Source: JAEYFP01 sp964566545 (lineage in GTDB: Bacteria > Bacillota > Clostridia > Lachnospirales > Lachnospiraceae). From it: DNA of 5,131 nt. The stretch lies in the NCBI GenBank assembly GCA_964566545.1, contig CAZMIX010000094.1:1-5131 (forward strand). Direction: 5' to 3'. Position 1 is the stretch's first letter. The number at the start of each line of letters is the position of its first letter. The position numbers were made by a program, and so were the translations under genes. Under the pieces are notes generated by a model. That model saw nothing but the letters and a program-made list of their open reading frames with translations, had not been told where the DNA came from and did no database searches. Below are positions 1 to 4,895 of this stretch, one piece after another.

Positions 1-572
1 TACTGAAAAGATGCAGATCACTTGGTTTGGAACCAATGTATTTAGGAATTGATAAAAAATCAAAGAGAACTTTGAGAAAAACGAACAGGAAGATGAGCGA
101 GTATGGTCTTCAGTTGAGAGAGAAGCAGAAGGCAAAGTTTATCTACGGTGTATTGGAGAAGCCTTTTAGAAACTATTACAAGAAGGCCGACAGAATGAAA
201 GGTATGACTGGTGAAAACCTGATGATTCTTCTTGAAAGCAGGCTAGATAATGTTATTTTCAGAATGACATTTGCAAGAACAAGAAGAGAGGCAAGGCAGA
301 TTGTTGATCATAAGCAGGTTGCTGTAAACGGAAAGACCGTAAATATTCCGTCTTATTTAGTAAAAGCTGGCGATGTGATTGAAATCAGAGAAAAATGCAA
401 AGGCTCACAGAGATATAAAGACATCCTTGAGGTTACAGCAGGAAGACTTACTCCGGAGTGGCTTGATGTAGATCAGGAGAATTTTAAAGGAACTGTAAAG
501 GAGCTTCCTACGCGTGAAGCGATCGATGTACCGGTTGATGAGATGCTTATCGTCGAGTTATATTCTAAGTAA
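1..572 (+). CDS. rpsD: 30S ribosomal protein S4 (5' end cut by the window)
   Basis: S4 is a primary 16S rRNA-binding protein of the small subunit and in many bacteria also a translational repressor of its own operon. The frame is already open at the window edge: from base 3 it reads LKRCRSLGLEPMYLG, the conserved early part of clostridial S4, so the TTG at 27 and ATG at 36 are internal codons. About 189 residues are visible; family knowledge suggests only about 8 are missing, giving roughly 197 residues, the short form without the four-cysteine zinc motif. The S4 RNA-binding domain follows in the middle (RLDNVIFR, ARTRREARQIVDH, VNGKTVNIPSYLVKAGD), and the C-terminus ends in the hallmark VPVDEMLIVELYSK. 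It lies 47 bases before rpoA on the same strand, as expected in the alpha operon (rpsM-rpsK-rpsD-rpoA-rplQ). Nothing is odd apart from the truncation by the window. Confidence 0.97.
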   Translation, partial: LKRCRSLGLEPMYLGIDKKSKRTLRKTNRKMSEYGLQLREKQKAKFIYGVLEKPFRNYYKKADRMKGMTGENLMILLESRLDNVIFRMTFARTRREARQIVDHKQVAVNGKTVNIPSYLVKAGDVIEIREKCKGSQRYKDILEVTAGRLTPEWLDVDQENFKGTVKELPTREAIDVPVDEMLIVELYSK

Positions 573-595
573 TCAGTAAACTGAAAATTACTGGT
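572..595 (+). promoter_or_regulatory. Small hairpin between rpsD and rpoA
   Basis: ATCAGTAA (572-579) can pair with TTACTGGT (588-595), with one G-U pair and an 8-base loop. No T-run follows, so it is not an intrinsic terminator. It begins on the last base of the rpsD stop codon and ends before the rpoA ribosome binding site. It may be a processing or 3'-end stabilising hairpin; that role is inference, and a stem of this size can occur by chance. Confidence 0.3.
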
Positions 596-619
596 ATTCT
601 AAAAAGGAGGTACTTTGCA

Positions 620-1579
620 GTGTTTGATTTTGAAAAGCCGAAGATTGAGATTGTTGAAATCTCAGAAGATAAGAAGTACGGAAGGTTTGTTGTTGAACCA
701 CTGGAAAGAGGTTACGGCACAACACTTGGCAATTCGCTCAGAAGAATTATGCTTTCTTCACTGCCGGGCGTTGCTGTCAGCCAGATAAAGATCGACGGTG
801 TTCTGCACGAGTTCAGCTCAATTCCGGGAGTAAAGGAAGATGTGACTGAAATTATTATGAACATCAAAAGCCTTGCCATTAAGAACAGCAGTTCAACCAA
901 TGAGCCCAAGACGGCATTTATTGAATTTGAAGGCGAAGGCGTTGTGACGGCTGCCGATATTCAGGTGGATCAGGACATTGAAATTTTAAATCCGGAGCTT
1001 CCCATCGCTACATTAAATGGCGGATCAGATTGTAAGCTGTATATGGAGTTGACAATTACCAGGGGTAGAGGTTACGTGAGCGCCGACAAGAATAAGAACG
1101 AGGATCTGCCGATCGGAGTGATTGCAGTGGATTCCATTTATACACCTGTCGAGCGTGTTAATCTGACGGTAGAGAATACACGTGTCGGTCAGATCACAGA
1201 TTTTGATAAGCTGTCATTGGATGTATACACTAATGGCACACTCGCGCCGGATGAAGCAGTCAGCTTGGCAGCAAAGGTACTTAGTGAGCATCTTTCTTTG
1301 TTCATCGACCTTTCTGAAAAGACAAGCGGTATCGAAGTGATGATCGAGAAGGAAGACAACGAAAAAGAAAAAGTGCTTGAAATGAACATCGATGAGCTTG
1401 AGCTTTCCGTTCGTTCCTACAACTGCTTGAAGCGAGCTGGCATCAATACGGTGGAGGAGCTTACGAACAGAACTTCTGAAGATATGATGAAGGTTCGTAA
1501 TCTTGGACGCAAATCTCTGGAAGAGGTTCTTACGAAGCTGAAGGAGCTTGGTTTGCAGTTAAACTCAGGTGACGAATAA
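620..1579 (+). CDS. rpoA: DNA-directed RNA polymerase subunit alpha
   Basis: The alpha subunit dimerises to nucleate RNA polymerase assembly and contacts upstream promoter DNA and activators. The start is GTG at 620, set by AAGGAGG at 604-610 with a 9-base spacer; a TTG at 615 is out of frame. The 319 residues match the usual family length. The N-terminal assembly domain (about 1-235) carries EPLERGYGTTLGNSLRRIMLSSLPG-type sequence at 26-50. An acidic and lysine-rich linker (about 243-255) leads to the C-terminal domain (about 256-314) with RSYNCLKRAGI and VRNLGRKSLEEV. The DNA-binding residues fall on the E. coli numbers: R265, N268, G296, K298 and S299 are all present. It sits between rpsD and rplQ in the alpha operon and should be transcribed from the operon promoter to the left of the window. 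No anomaly is seen. Confidence 0.99.
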   Translation: MFDFEKPKIEIVEISEDKKYGRFVVEPLERGYGTTLGNSLRRIMLSSLPGVAVSQIKIDGVLHEFSSIPGVKEDVTEIIMNIKSLAIKNSSSTNEPKTAFIEFEGEGVVTAADIQVDQDIEILNPELPIATLNGGSDCKLYMELTITRGRGYVSADKNKNEDLPIGVIAVDSIYTPVERVNLTVENTRVGQITDFDKLSLDVYTNGTLAPDEAVSLAAKVLSEHLSLFIDLSEKTSGIEVMIEKEDNEKEKVLEMNIDELELSVRSYNCLKRAGINTVEELTNRTSEDMMKVRNLGRKSLEEVLTKLKELGLQLNSGDE

Positions 1580-1746
1580 AAGAACAGACAAGTCCAAACC
1601 GGTAAATCCGAATGGTGCGGTGCGGCTAAAAGAAATATGGTAACTAGATAACAATGCCCGTAGGGGCAGTATTCGGTAAGTAAGCCCAAAGTGCGTGGCC
1701 GGATATCAATTTTGTGCATAAATTATGTACAGCTTGGAGGAACATC
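1580..1746 (+). promoter_or_regulatory. Long, potentially structured leader before rplQ
   Basis: This 167-base gap separates two genes that are usually closely spaced, and no reading frame fills it. Several stems can be drawn. CCGAAT (1608-1613) pairs with ATTCGG (1671-1676), enclosing a compact hairpin TGCCC-GTAG-GGGCA (1655-1668). TGTGCATA (1713-1720) pairs with TATGTACA (1724-1731), with one G-U pair and a three-base loop, ending five bases before the rplQ Shine-Dalgarno GGAGG (1736-1740). A tandem GGTGC repeat lies at 1614-1623. No promoter with good -35 and -10 boxes or terminator U-run was recognised, so the operon probably reads through. A role in translational control of L17, or in mRNA processing, is inference; the stems are seen by eye only and not tested for conservation. 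Confidence 0.4.
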
Positions 1747-2283
1747 ATGGCAAAATATAGAAAGCTCGGCAGGACATCCAGCCAGAGAAAAGCATTACTT
1801 AGAAATCAGGTAACGAATCTGCTTTATCATGGCAAAATTGTTACAACGGAAGCTAAGGCAAAGGAAATCAGAAAGATCGCAGAAGGTCTTGTTGCACTTG
1901 CCGTAAAGGAAAAGGACAACTTTGAGACAGTCAAGGTTCAGGCAAAGGTTGCCTTAAAGGACAAGGACGGCAAGAGAGTCAAAGAGGTCGTTGACGGCAA
2001 GAGGGTAACGAAGTTTGATACGGTTGAAAAGGAAGTTAAGAAGGATCTGCCGTCCAGATTACATGCAAGAAGACAGATGCTCAAGGTTCTTTATCCGATT
2101 ACCGAGGTTCCTGCAGCCGGAGCCGGAAGAAAGAAAAACACAAAGGAAGTCGATTTAGTAGCGAAACTTTTTGACGAGATCGCGCCGAAGTATGCGGATC
2201 GCAAGGGTGGCTACACAAGAATCGTAAAGATCGGCCAGCGTAAGGGCGACGCAGCGATGGAAGTGCTGATCGAGTTGGTATAA
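1747..2283 (+). CDS. rplQ: 50S ribosomal protein L17, long form with internal insertion
   Basis: L17 is a large-subunit protein near the peptide exit tunnel. The start is the ATG at 1747 (MAKYRKLGRTSSQRKALLRN), six bases after GGAGG at 1736-1740. An in-frame GTG at 1714 would add 11 non-conserved residues and lies in a hairpin, so it is rejected. The product is 178 residues, against about 117-130 in E. coli and Bacillus subtilis. The conserved N-terminal part (1-53) and C-terminal part (from about 138: AKLFDEIAPKYADRKGGYTRI, then GQRKGD and a final IELV) are intact. Compared with the remembered B. subtilis protein, the extra length is mostly a lysine-rich block at about 54-102, just before LHARRQ, plus a shorter one at about 118-134. 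Such long L17 forms are known in Lachnospiraceae, so this is lineage variation rather than a fusion error. It is the last gene of the operon. Confidence 0.97.
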   Translation: MAKYRKLGRTSSQRKALLRNQVTNLLYHGKIVTTEAKAKEIRKIAEGLVALAVKEKDNFETVKVQAKVALKDKDGKRVKEVVDGKRVTKFDTVEKEVKKDLPSRLHARRQMLKVLYPITEVPAAGAGRKKNTKEVDLVAKLFDEIAPKYADRKGGYTRIVKIGQRKGDAAMEVLIELV

Positions 2284-2314
2284 CCAGTTGGATTGCCGCT
2301 AATTGACAAATTAT

Positions 2315-2357
2315 AAATAACCCGCAGAACAGTTGTGATTGTTCTACGGGTTGTTTT
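2315..2357 (+). terminator. Rho-independent terminator of the alpha operon
   Basis: AACCCGCAGAACA (2319-2331) pairs with TGTTCTACGGGTT (2340-2352) with a single C-A mismatch and an 8-base loop. The stem can be prolonged by AAAT upstream against GTTTT downstream, and a T-run follows (2354-2357, then AATT). It starts about 32 bases after the rplQ stop, so it closes the rpsD-rpoA-rplQ unit and separates it from the dehydrogenase gene. Confidence 0.9.
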
Positions 2358-2391
2358 AATTAACAGGAAATAAGTTTTTACTCCGCCGACA

Positions 2392-2420
2392 TTGACATAA
2401 AATTTTTAAAATGCTACTAT
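2392..2420 (+). promoter_or_regulatory. Extended -10 sigma-A promoter for the dehydrogenase gene
   Basis: TTGACA at 2392-2397 is a perfect -35 box. After a 17-base spacer, TACTAT at 2415-2420 matches four of six -10 positions and is preceded by TGC (2412-2414), an extended -10 element. The spacer holds an AT-rich palindrome, ATTTT-T-AAAAT (2402-2412). The motif TGACAT occurs at 2393-2398 and again at 2420-2425. The expected start of transcription is near 2427, leaving a leader of about 50 bases. Whether the repeats bind a regulator is unknown. Confidence 0.75.
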
Positions 2421-2478
2421 GACATCAGGCACATCCATATGTTAAATAGTTATCAATCAAAAACACAGGAGGATTCAT

Positions 2479-3243
2479 ATGAGACTGAAAGGTAAAGTAG
2501 CTATTGTCACTGGTTCAAGTTCCGGAATGGGTCGTGATATCGCGATCATGTATGCAAAAGAAGGGGCAAAGGTTCTTGCTGTTGCAAGGCGTGTTGAGCG
2601 TTTGAGTGCCCTTGTTGAAGAAGCAAAAGAATTTGAAGGTGAAATTGTCGCTTATCCGGCAAATTTATCCGATCCCAAAAGCGTGGAAAGCATGGTCGAT
2701 GAAGCGATCAAAGTATTCGGAAAGCTGGACATCCTTGTTAACAATGCTGGGATTATGGACGATATGAGCGGAGTTGGCAATGCGAGCGATGAAATGTATG
2801 ACAAGGTTTTCAATGTAAATGTTAAAGCGCCGATGATTGCCATGCGAAAGGCAGTCAATCATTTTGAAACGGCTGGCGGAGGAGTCATCATCAATGTTTC
2901 TTCCATCGGAGGCTTGAAGGGCGGAGCAGCAGGCGCGATTTATACGGCAAGTAAGCATGCGCTGGTCGGCTTGACAAAAAATACGGGATATATGTATGCG
3001 CTCAAAAATATTCGCTGTAATGCGATTTGTCCGGGTGCAATCGCGACTGAAATCGCAACGACCGAAACGATGCAGCACCTCGATCCGACCGGCGCTGCAA
3101 GATGCGGACTTGGCATGGGTTTAAATCCAGGTACCGGCAGCGGAAACGATATCGCTTCTCTCGCCGTATTCCTCGCAAGTGAGGAGTCTTCCTTTATCAA
3201 TGGACAAAGCATTGCGATTGACGGCGGCTGGACGGCTTATTAA
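2479..3243 (+). CDS. Classical short-chain dehydrogenase/reductase (SDR), probably NADP(H)-dependent
   Basis: A cytoplasmic Rossmann-fold oxidoreductase that interconverts an alcohol and a ketone; the substrate cannot be read from the sequence. The ATG at 2479 follows AGGAGG (2467-2472) by six bases. At 254 residues it has the classical SDR length. Visible motifs are the cofactor loop TGSSSGMG (11-18), NNAG (88-91), catalytic Asn114, Ser142, Tyr155 and Lys159 (YTASK), the PG motif (185-186) and the C-terminal INGQSIAIDGGW. The second beta strand ends in ARR (36-38), with basic residues and no acidic one, which by family rules favours NADP(H) over NAD(H). The adenine-site position usually held by Asp appears to be Asn62. 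The segment 191-222, which normally shapes the substrate pocket, is rich in Gly and Thr and gave no recognisable specificity. It has its own promoter and terminator and is not part of an operon. Sugar, 3-oxoacyl or steroid-type substrates are all possible. Confidence 0.93.
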   Translation: MRLKGKVAIVTGSSSGMGRDIAIMYAKEGAKVLAVARRVERLSALVEEAKEFEGEIVAYPANLSDPKSVESMVDEAIKVFGKLDILVNNAGIMDDMSGVGNASDEMYDKVFNVNVKAPMIAMRKAVNHFETAGGGVIINVSSIGGLKGGAAGAIYTASKHALVGLTKNTGYMYALKNIRCNAICPGAIATEIATTETMQHLDPTGAARCGLGMGLNPGTGSGNDIASLAVFLASEESSFINGQSIAIDGGWTAY

Positions 3244-3292
3244 GGGGATTCAAAAGCACTTTATATTTTCATGCAAACAGGTATGATATGAT

Positions 3293-3323
3293 AAAACCAT
3301 CGGCTTCATCAGCCGGTGGTTTT
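3293..3323. terminator. Bidirectional Rho-independent terminator between convergent genes
   Basis: AAAACCATCGGCT (3293-3305) pairs with AGCCGGTGGTTTT (3311-3323), with one wobble pair and a 5-base loop. The plus strand ends in TTTTCCTTT and the minus strand in TTTTATC, so it can work in both directions. It lies 50 bases after the dehydrogenase stop and about 55 bases below the end of the minus-strand remnant, at the meeting point of the two converging units. Confidence 0.88.
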
Positions 3324-3377
3324 CCTTTAAACTGAAGTTTACCGTTCTATTTGCTCAGTCATCAAACCCCATCGAAA

Positions 3378-3567
3378 TCACTTTATGTTTTCTTTTAAAA
3401 ATGCAATACATTCTTGAGCGGAACCTTCTTTAAATCCGTTTTTACTCAAAGCAACTGTCAAACTGCCTTTCAGAAGCAGAACGATTAAATTTTTTGTTTC
3501 AATAAAATCTTCAATATCGGAAAAAGCGGCATGAGGTATACTCATATTCATTTATAAAATGTTTCAT
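3378..3567 (-). pseudogene. Frame-broken remnant resembling the C-terminus of a YcxB-like protein
   Basis: On the minus strand an ATG at 3551 opens a 57-codon frame to TGA at 3378, containing IEDFIETKNLIVLLLKGSL and then LSKNGFKEGSAQECIAFLKE. This has the pattern of the end of YcxB-like proteins (an ETK-type strand, a hydrophobic strand, a K-x-G-F turn and a last helix), recognised from memory and not searched. The ATG at 3551 has no ribosome binding site. A second ATG at 3567, nine bases after a GGGG tract, reads MKHFINEYEYTSCRF in another frame and then stops. Removing one base from the five-base A run at 3521-3525 (T run in the coding sense) would join the two as EYTSCRFSDIEDFIETK, giving a continuous 62-residue product. 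I read this as a degraded gene fragment. A short functional protein, a phase-variable run or a sequencing error are alternatives. No membrane segment or signal peptide is convincing. Confidence 0.45.
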
Positions 3568-3616
3568 TTTTATAATCCCCTTGCCCTGTAATTTTCACAA
3601 TATAGGTCTTTGTCAT
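3548..3616 (-). pseudogene. 22-codon stub at the toxin position after the antitoxin gene
   Basis: The ATG at 3616-3614 shares its A with the antitoxin stop (TAATG), the usual coupling arrangement between an antitoxin and its toxin. The frame reads MTKTYIVKITGQGDYKNETF and ends two residues later at TGA (3550-3548). The opening M-x-K-x-Y-x-V-K-I-T has the style of RelE/ParE toxin N-termini, but nothing beyond it fits a toxin fold. It may be the last trace of a deleted toxin gene, the start of the damaged YcxB-like remnant that overlaps it, or a chance frame. Too short to decide. Confidence 0.3.
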
Positions 3617-3918
3617 TAAATAAGTTCCTGTCTTAAATCTTCAAACACATCGACAGCAAGGTGAGATTTATCGGCTTTAGCTTCTGTCAATCCTTTTTCC
3701 ATTATGCGATTAAGCTCTTCACTGGACAGGGTATCCCTCTCCATTGGTTCAGATGGGAGCGTCAATGAAAAAGGAATGCTCTTTGTCATGATGATTTGTT
3801 TATAAAGCATATTAATAACGACAGAAGCTGGCACACCAAGTTTGGATAAGATAGATTCTGCCTGTTCTTTTACTTCCGGCTCAACACGAGCGAGTATATT
3901 TGCGCTTTTCGTAGCCAT
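3616..3918 (-). CDS. RelB/DinJ-family antitoxin (type II toxin-antitoxin), apparently orphaned
   Basis: A 100-residue ribbon-helix-helix protein of the RelB/DinJ family; such proteins bind and neutralise a RelE/YafQ-type mRNA-cleaving toxin and repress their own operon. The start is the ATG at 3918 (MATKSANILARVEPEVKEQA), seven bases after AAAGGCGG; the ATG at 3924 is too close to that site and one at 3972 overlaps the promoter. A DNA-binding strand (about 4-12) is followed by helix A (14-27, PEVKEQAESILSKLG) and helix B (31-45, SVVINMLYKQIIMTK). Then comes the family's IPFSLTLPSEP (48-58) and a charged C-terminal part (about 60-100) where toxin binding would lie. The stop overlaps a downstream ATG (TAATG), as in TA operons, but no toxin of normal size (about 90 residues) follows. 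It has its own promoter and a palindrome within it. Family assignment is firm by pattern; function without its toxin is unknown. Confidence 0.88.
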   Translation of the reverse strand: MATKSANILARVEPEVKEQAESILSKLGVPASVVINMLYKQIIMTKSIPFSLTLPSEPMERDTLSSEELNRIMEKGLTEAKADKSHLAVDVFEDLRQELI

Positions 3919-3943
3919 AATCATACCGCCTTTCTTTTTTATT

Positions 3944-3972
3944 ATTATATGCGATTGTATAACGATTAGCAA
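3944..3972 (-). promoter_or_regulatory. Sigma-A promoter of the antitoxin gene
   Basis: On the minus strand, TTGCTA (3972-3967, four of six -35 matches) is followed after 17 bases by a perfect TATAAT (3949-3944). Transcription would start near 3937, leaving a leader of about 20 bases with the AAAGGCGG ribosome binding site. The antitoxin gene can thus be transcribed independently of the upstream peptidase gene. Confidence 0.72.
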
Positions 3973-3977
3973 TACAA
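3955..3977. promoter_or_regulatory. Inverted repeat over the antitoxin promoter (candidate autoregulatory operator)
   Basis: TTGTAT (3955-3960) and ATACAA (3972-3977) form a perfect 6-base inverted repeat with an 11-base spacer, covering the -35 box and part of the -10/-35 spacer. RelB/DinJ antitoxins commonly repress by binding palindromes in this place. The arms are short and the region is AT-rich, so the operator reading is inference. Confidence 0.4.
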
Positions 3978-3981
3978 AATT

Positions 3982-4013
3982 TATATAATGATAAAGTAAA
4001 TATTACTTATATA
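3982..4013. repeat. AT-rich nested inverted repeats
   Basis: Outer arms TATATAA (3982-3988) and TTATATA (4007-4013) enclose, with overlap on the right, a tight palindrome AAGTAA-ATA-TTACTT (3994-4008). It lies upstream of the antitoxin promoter and downstream of the peptidase gene. It could be a second regulator site or simply a consequence of AT-rich sequence; no function is claimed. Confidence 0.35.
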
Positions 4014-4058
4014 GGCCTGTGAGGACAACATACCTTTCGACCACGCGTCCTCTTGCCT
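4013..4058 (-). terminator. Imperfect stem after the peptidase gene (weak terminator candidate)
   Basis: AGGC (4013-4016) with GCCT (4055-4058) and GAGGAC (4021-4026) with GTCCTC (4047-4052) form an interrupted stem around a 20-base loop, a few bases after the peptidase stop. There is no T-run in the minus direction, only CTATATAAG, so it is not a typical intrinsic terminator. It may end, slow or protect the peptidase transcript; read-through into the antitoxin gene is possible. Confidence 0.3.
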
Positions 4059-4064
4059 GATATC

Positions 4065-4895
4065 TCACTCAGCCTTCTGAAAATGCTGATAATCCTTGGA
4101 ATTCTTCCAGTCGCCGCCCCAGGTGAAGCCGTGCTCGGTAAAAAGCTGGAAGGCGAGGTCGTCATGCGTGATTTTGGCAATGTAAGCAGCGTCCCGATCG
4201 GCGTAAACAGCGGCATTTGCAGGAGCAATATTCATGGTTTCGCCCGAATAGGTGATATAAGGGTTGTAGAGCGGGTTGATGTCGATTGCAAGCCCCAGCG
4301 CATGCTTGGAGAGCCTTTTGGTACCAGCGACGACCCGGTAGTTAAAGCATGAAGAATTGTTATCCTCCATCGAAGTTTCATCATCTCCGCCGTATTCATC
4401 GATCAGGCAGATTTTTTCTATTGGATATTCTGCCTGATGCAGCTCATAAAAAATTTCTACAAGGTCTTGTGCGATCGTCTCATTGCAAATCAATTCTCCG
4501 CTGCATTCCTTTCCGTCAAAATCAATATAGAGCACCCGTACATACCGTAATTCTTCATAGGAGATGTCCGGATTTTCCTGATAAGAAATGCCGGTGATTC
4601 GTTTCTTAAGATCATCATTCAGCAGTTCATAAGAAAATCCGTCGTGATATATAGTGCGGTCTAAAGCTGTAGTTTCGGATGTTGTGGCTGCCAAGTCCGC
4701 CTGTTCCATAGCTTTTTCAACGTTTGTATTATTTTGAGCCATATCATCACCGGACAAGGCGCTGTTCCCATCGGAAGGTGTAGGGGTCAAATTGATGACG
4801 GGCTGTTTAGAATCGGTTCTGGAGTCGCTGGCGGGCTTTTCTTGACAACCGGTCAGCATGAGGAAGCATAGTAAAATAAAAACTGATTTTTTCAT
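4065..4895 (-). CDS. Lipoprotein M15-family zinc peptidase (D-Ala-D-Ala carboxypeptidase/VanY-like)
   Basis: A predicted cell-surface, zinc-dependent peptidase acting on peptidoglycan stem peptides, anchored to the outer face of the membrane as a lipoprotein. The ATG at 4895 starts MKKSVFILLCFLMLTGC, a type II signal peptide with lipobox LTGC (14-17; lipidated Cys17). A polar, low-complexity tether follows (about 18-80). The catalytic region carries MEDNNSSCFNYR (176-187) and then SKHALGLAIDINP (196-208) with zinc ligands His198 and Asp205. Near the end come WGGDW (259-263) and DYQHFQ (268-273) with the third zinc ligand His271 and probable catalytic Asp268. All key residues of the M15 family are present, and 276 residues is a normal length. 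Exact bond specificity (D,D-carboxypeptidase or L-Ala-D-Glu-type endopeptidase) cannot be told. The ribosome binding site GGGTGG (4904-4899) is only three bases from the start, which may mean modest translation. No van resistance genes are nearby, so a cell-wall maintenance role is the simpler reading. Confidence 0.92.
   Translation of the reverse strand: MKKSVFILLCFLMLTGCQEKPASDSRTDSKQPVINLTPTPSDGNSALSGDDMAQNNTNVEKAMEQADLAATTSETTALDRTIYHDGFSYELLNDDLKKRITGISYQENPDISYEELRYVRVLYIDFDGKECSGELICNETIAQDLVEIFYELHQAEYPIEKICLIDEYGGDDETSMEDNNSSCFNYRVVAGTKRLSKHALGLAIDINPLYNPYITYSGETMNIAPANAAVYADRDAAYIAKITHDDLAFQLFTEHGFTWGGDWKNSKDYQHFQKAE

Noticed and set aside
27..35. TTG at 27 as the start codon of S4
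   Set aside because: The frame is open to the window edge and encodes conserved S4 residues (LKRCRSLG) before it, so the true start lies outside the window.
712..909. Reverse-strand open frames opposite rpoA (712-909, 1189-1389, 1417-1719)
   Set aside because: They are shadows of a highly conserved gene, with no ribosome binding sites and no recognisable protein features.
1655..1668. TGCCC-GTAG-GGGCA hairpin as a terminator between rpoA and rplQ
   Set aside because: No T-run follows and rplQ lacks a recognisable promoter of its own, so termination here would silence an essential gene.
1714..1746. In-frame GTG at 1714 as the start of L17
   Set aside because: It adds 11 residues not found in L17, overlaps a hairpin, and lacks a ribosome binding site, while GGAGG is correctly spaced for the ATG at 1747.
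2652..3212. Reverse-strand open frames opposite the dehydrogenase gene
   Set aside because: They lie antisense to clear SDR motifs and are explained by its codon composition.
3919..3972. N-terminal extension of the antitoxin from ATG at 3972
   Set aside because: It would be encoded across the -35/-10 promoter region, has no family similarity, and the AAAGGCGG site points to the ATG at 3918.
4053..4597. Open frames opposite the M15 peptidase gene (plus strand 4053-4352 and 4349-4597; minus strand 4007-4228)
   Set aside because: They overlap the conserved zinc-site coding region in other frames and show no start signals or family similarity.
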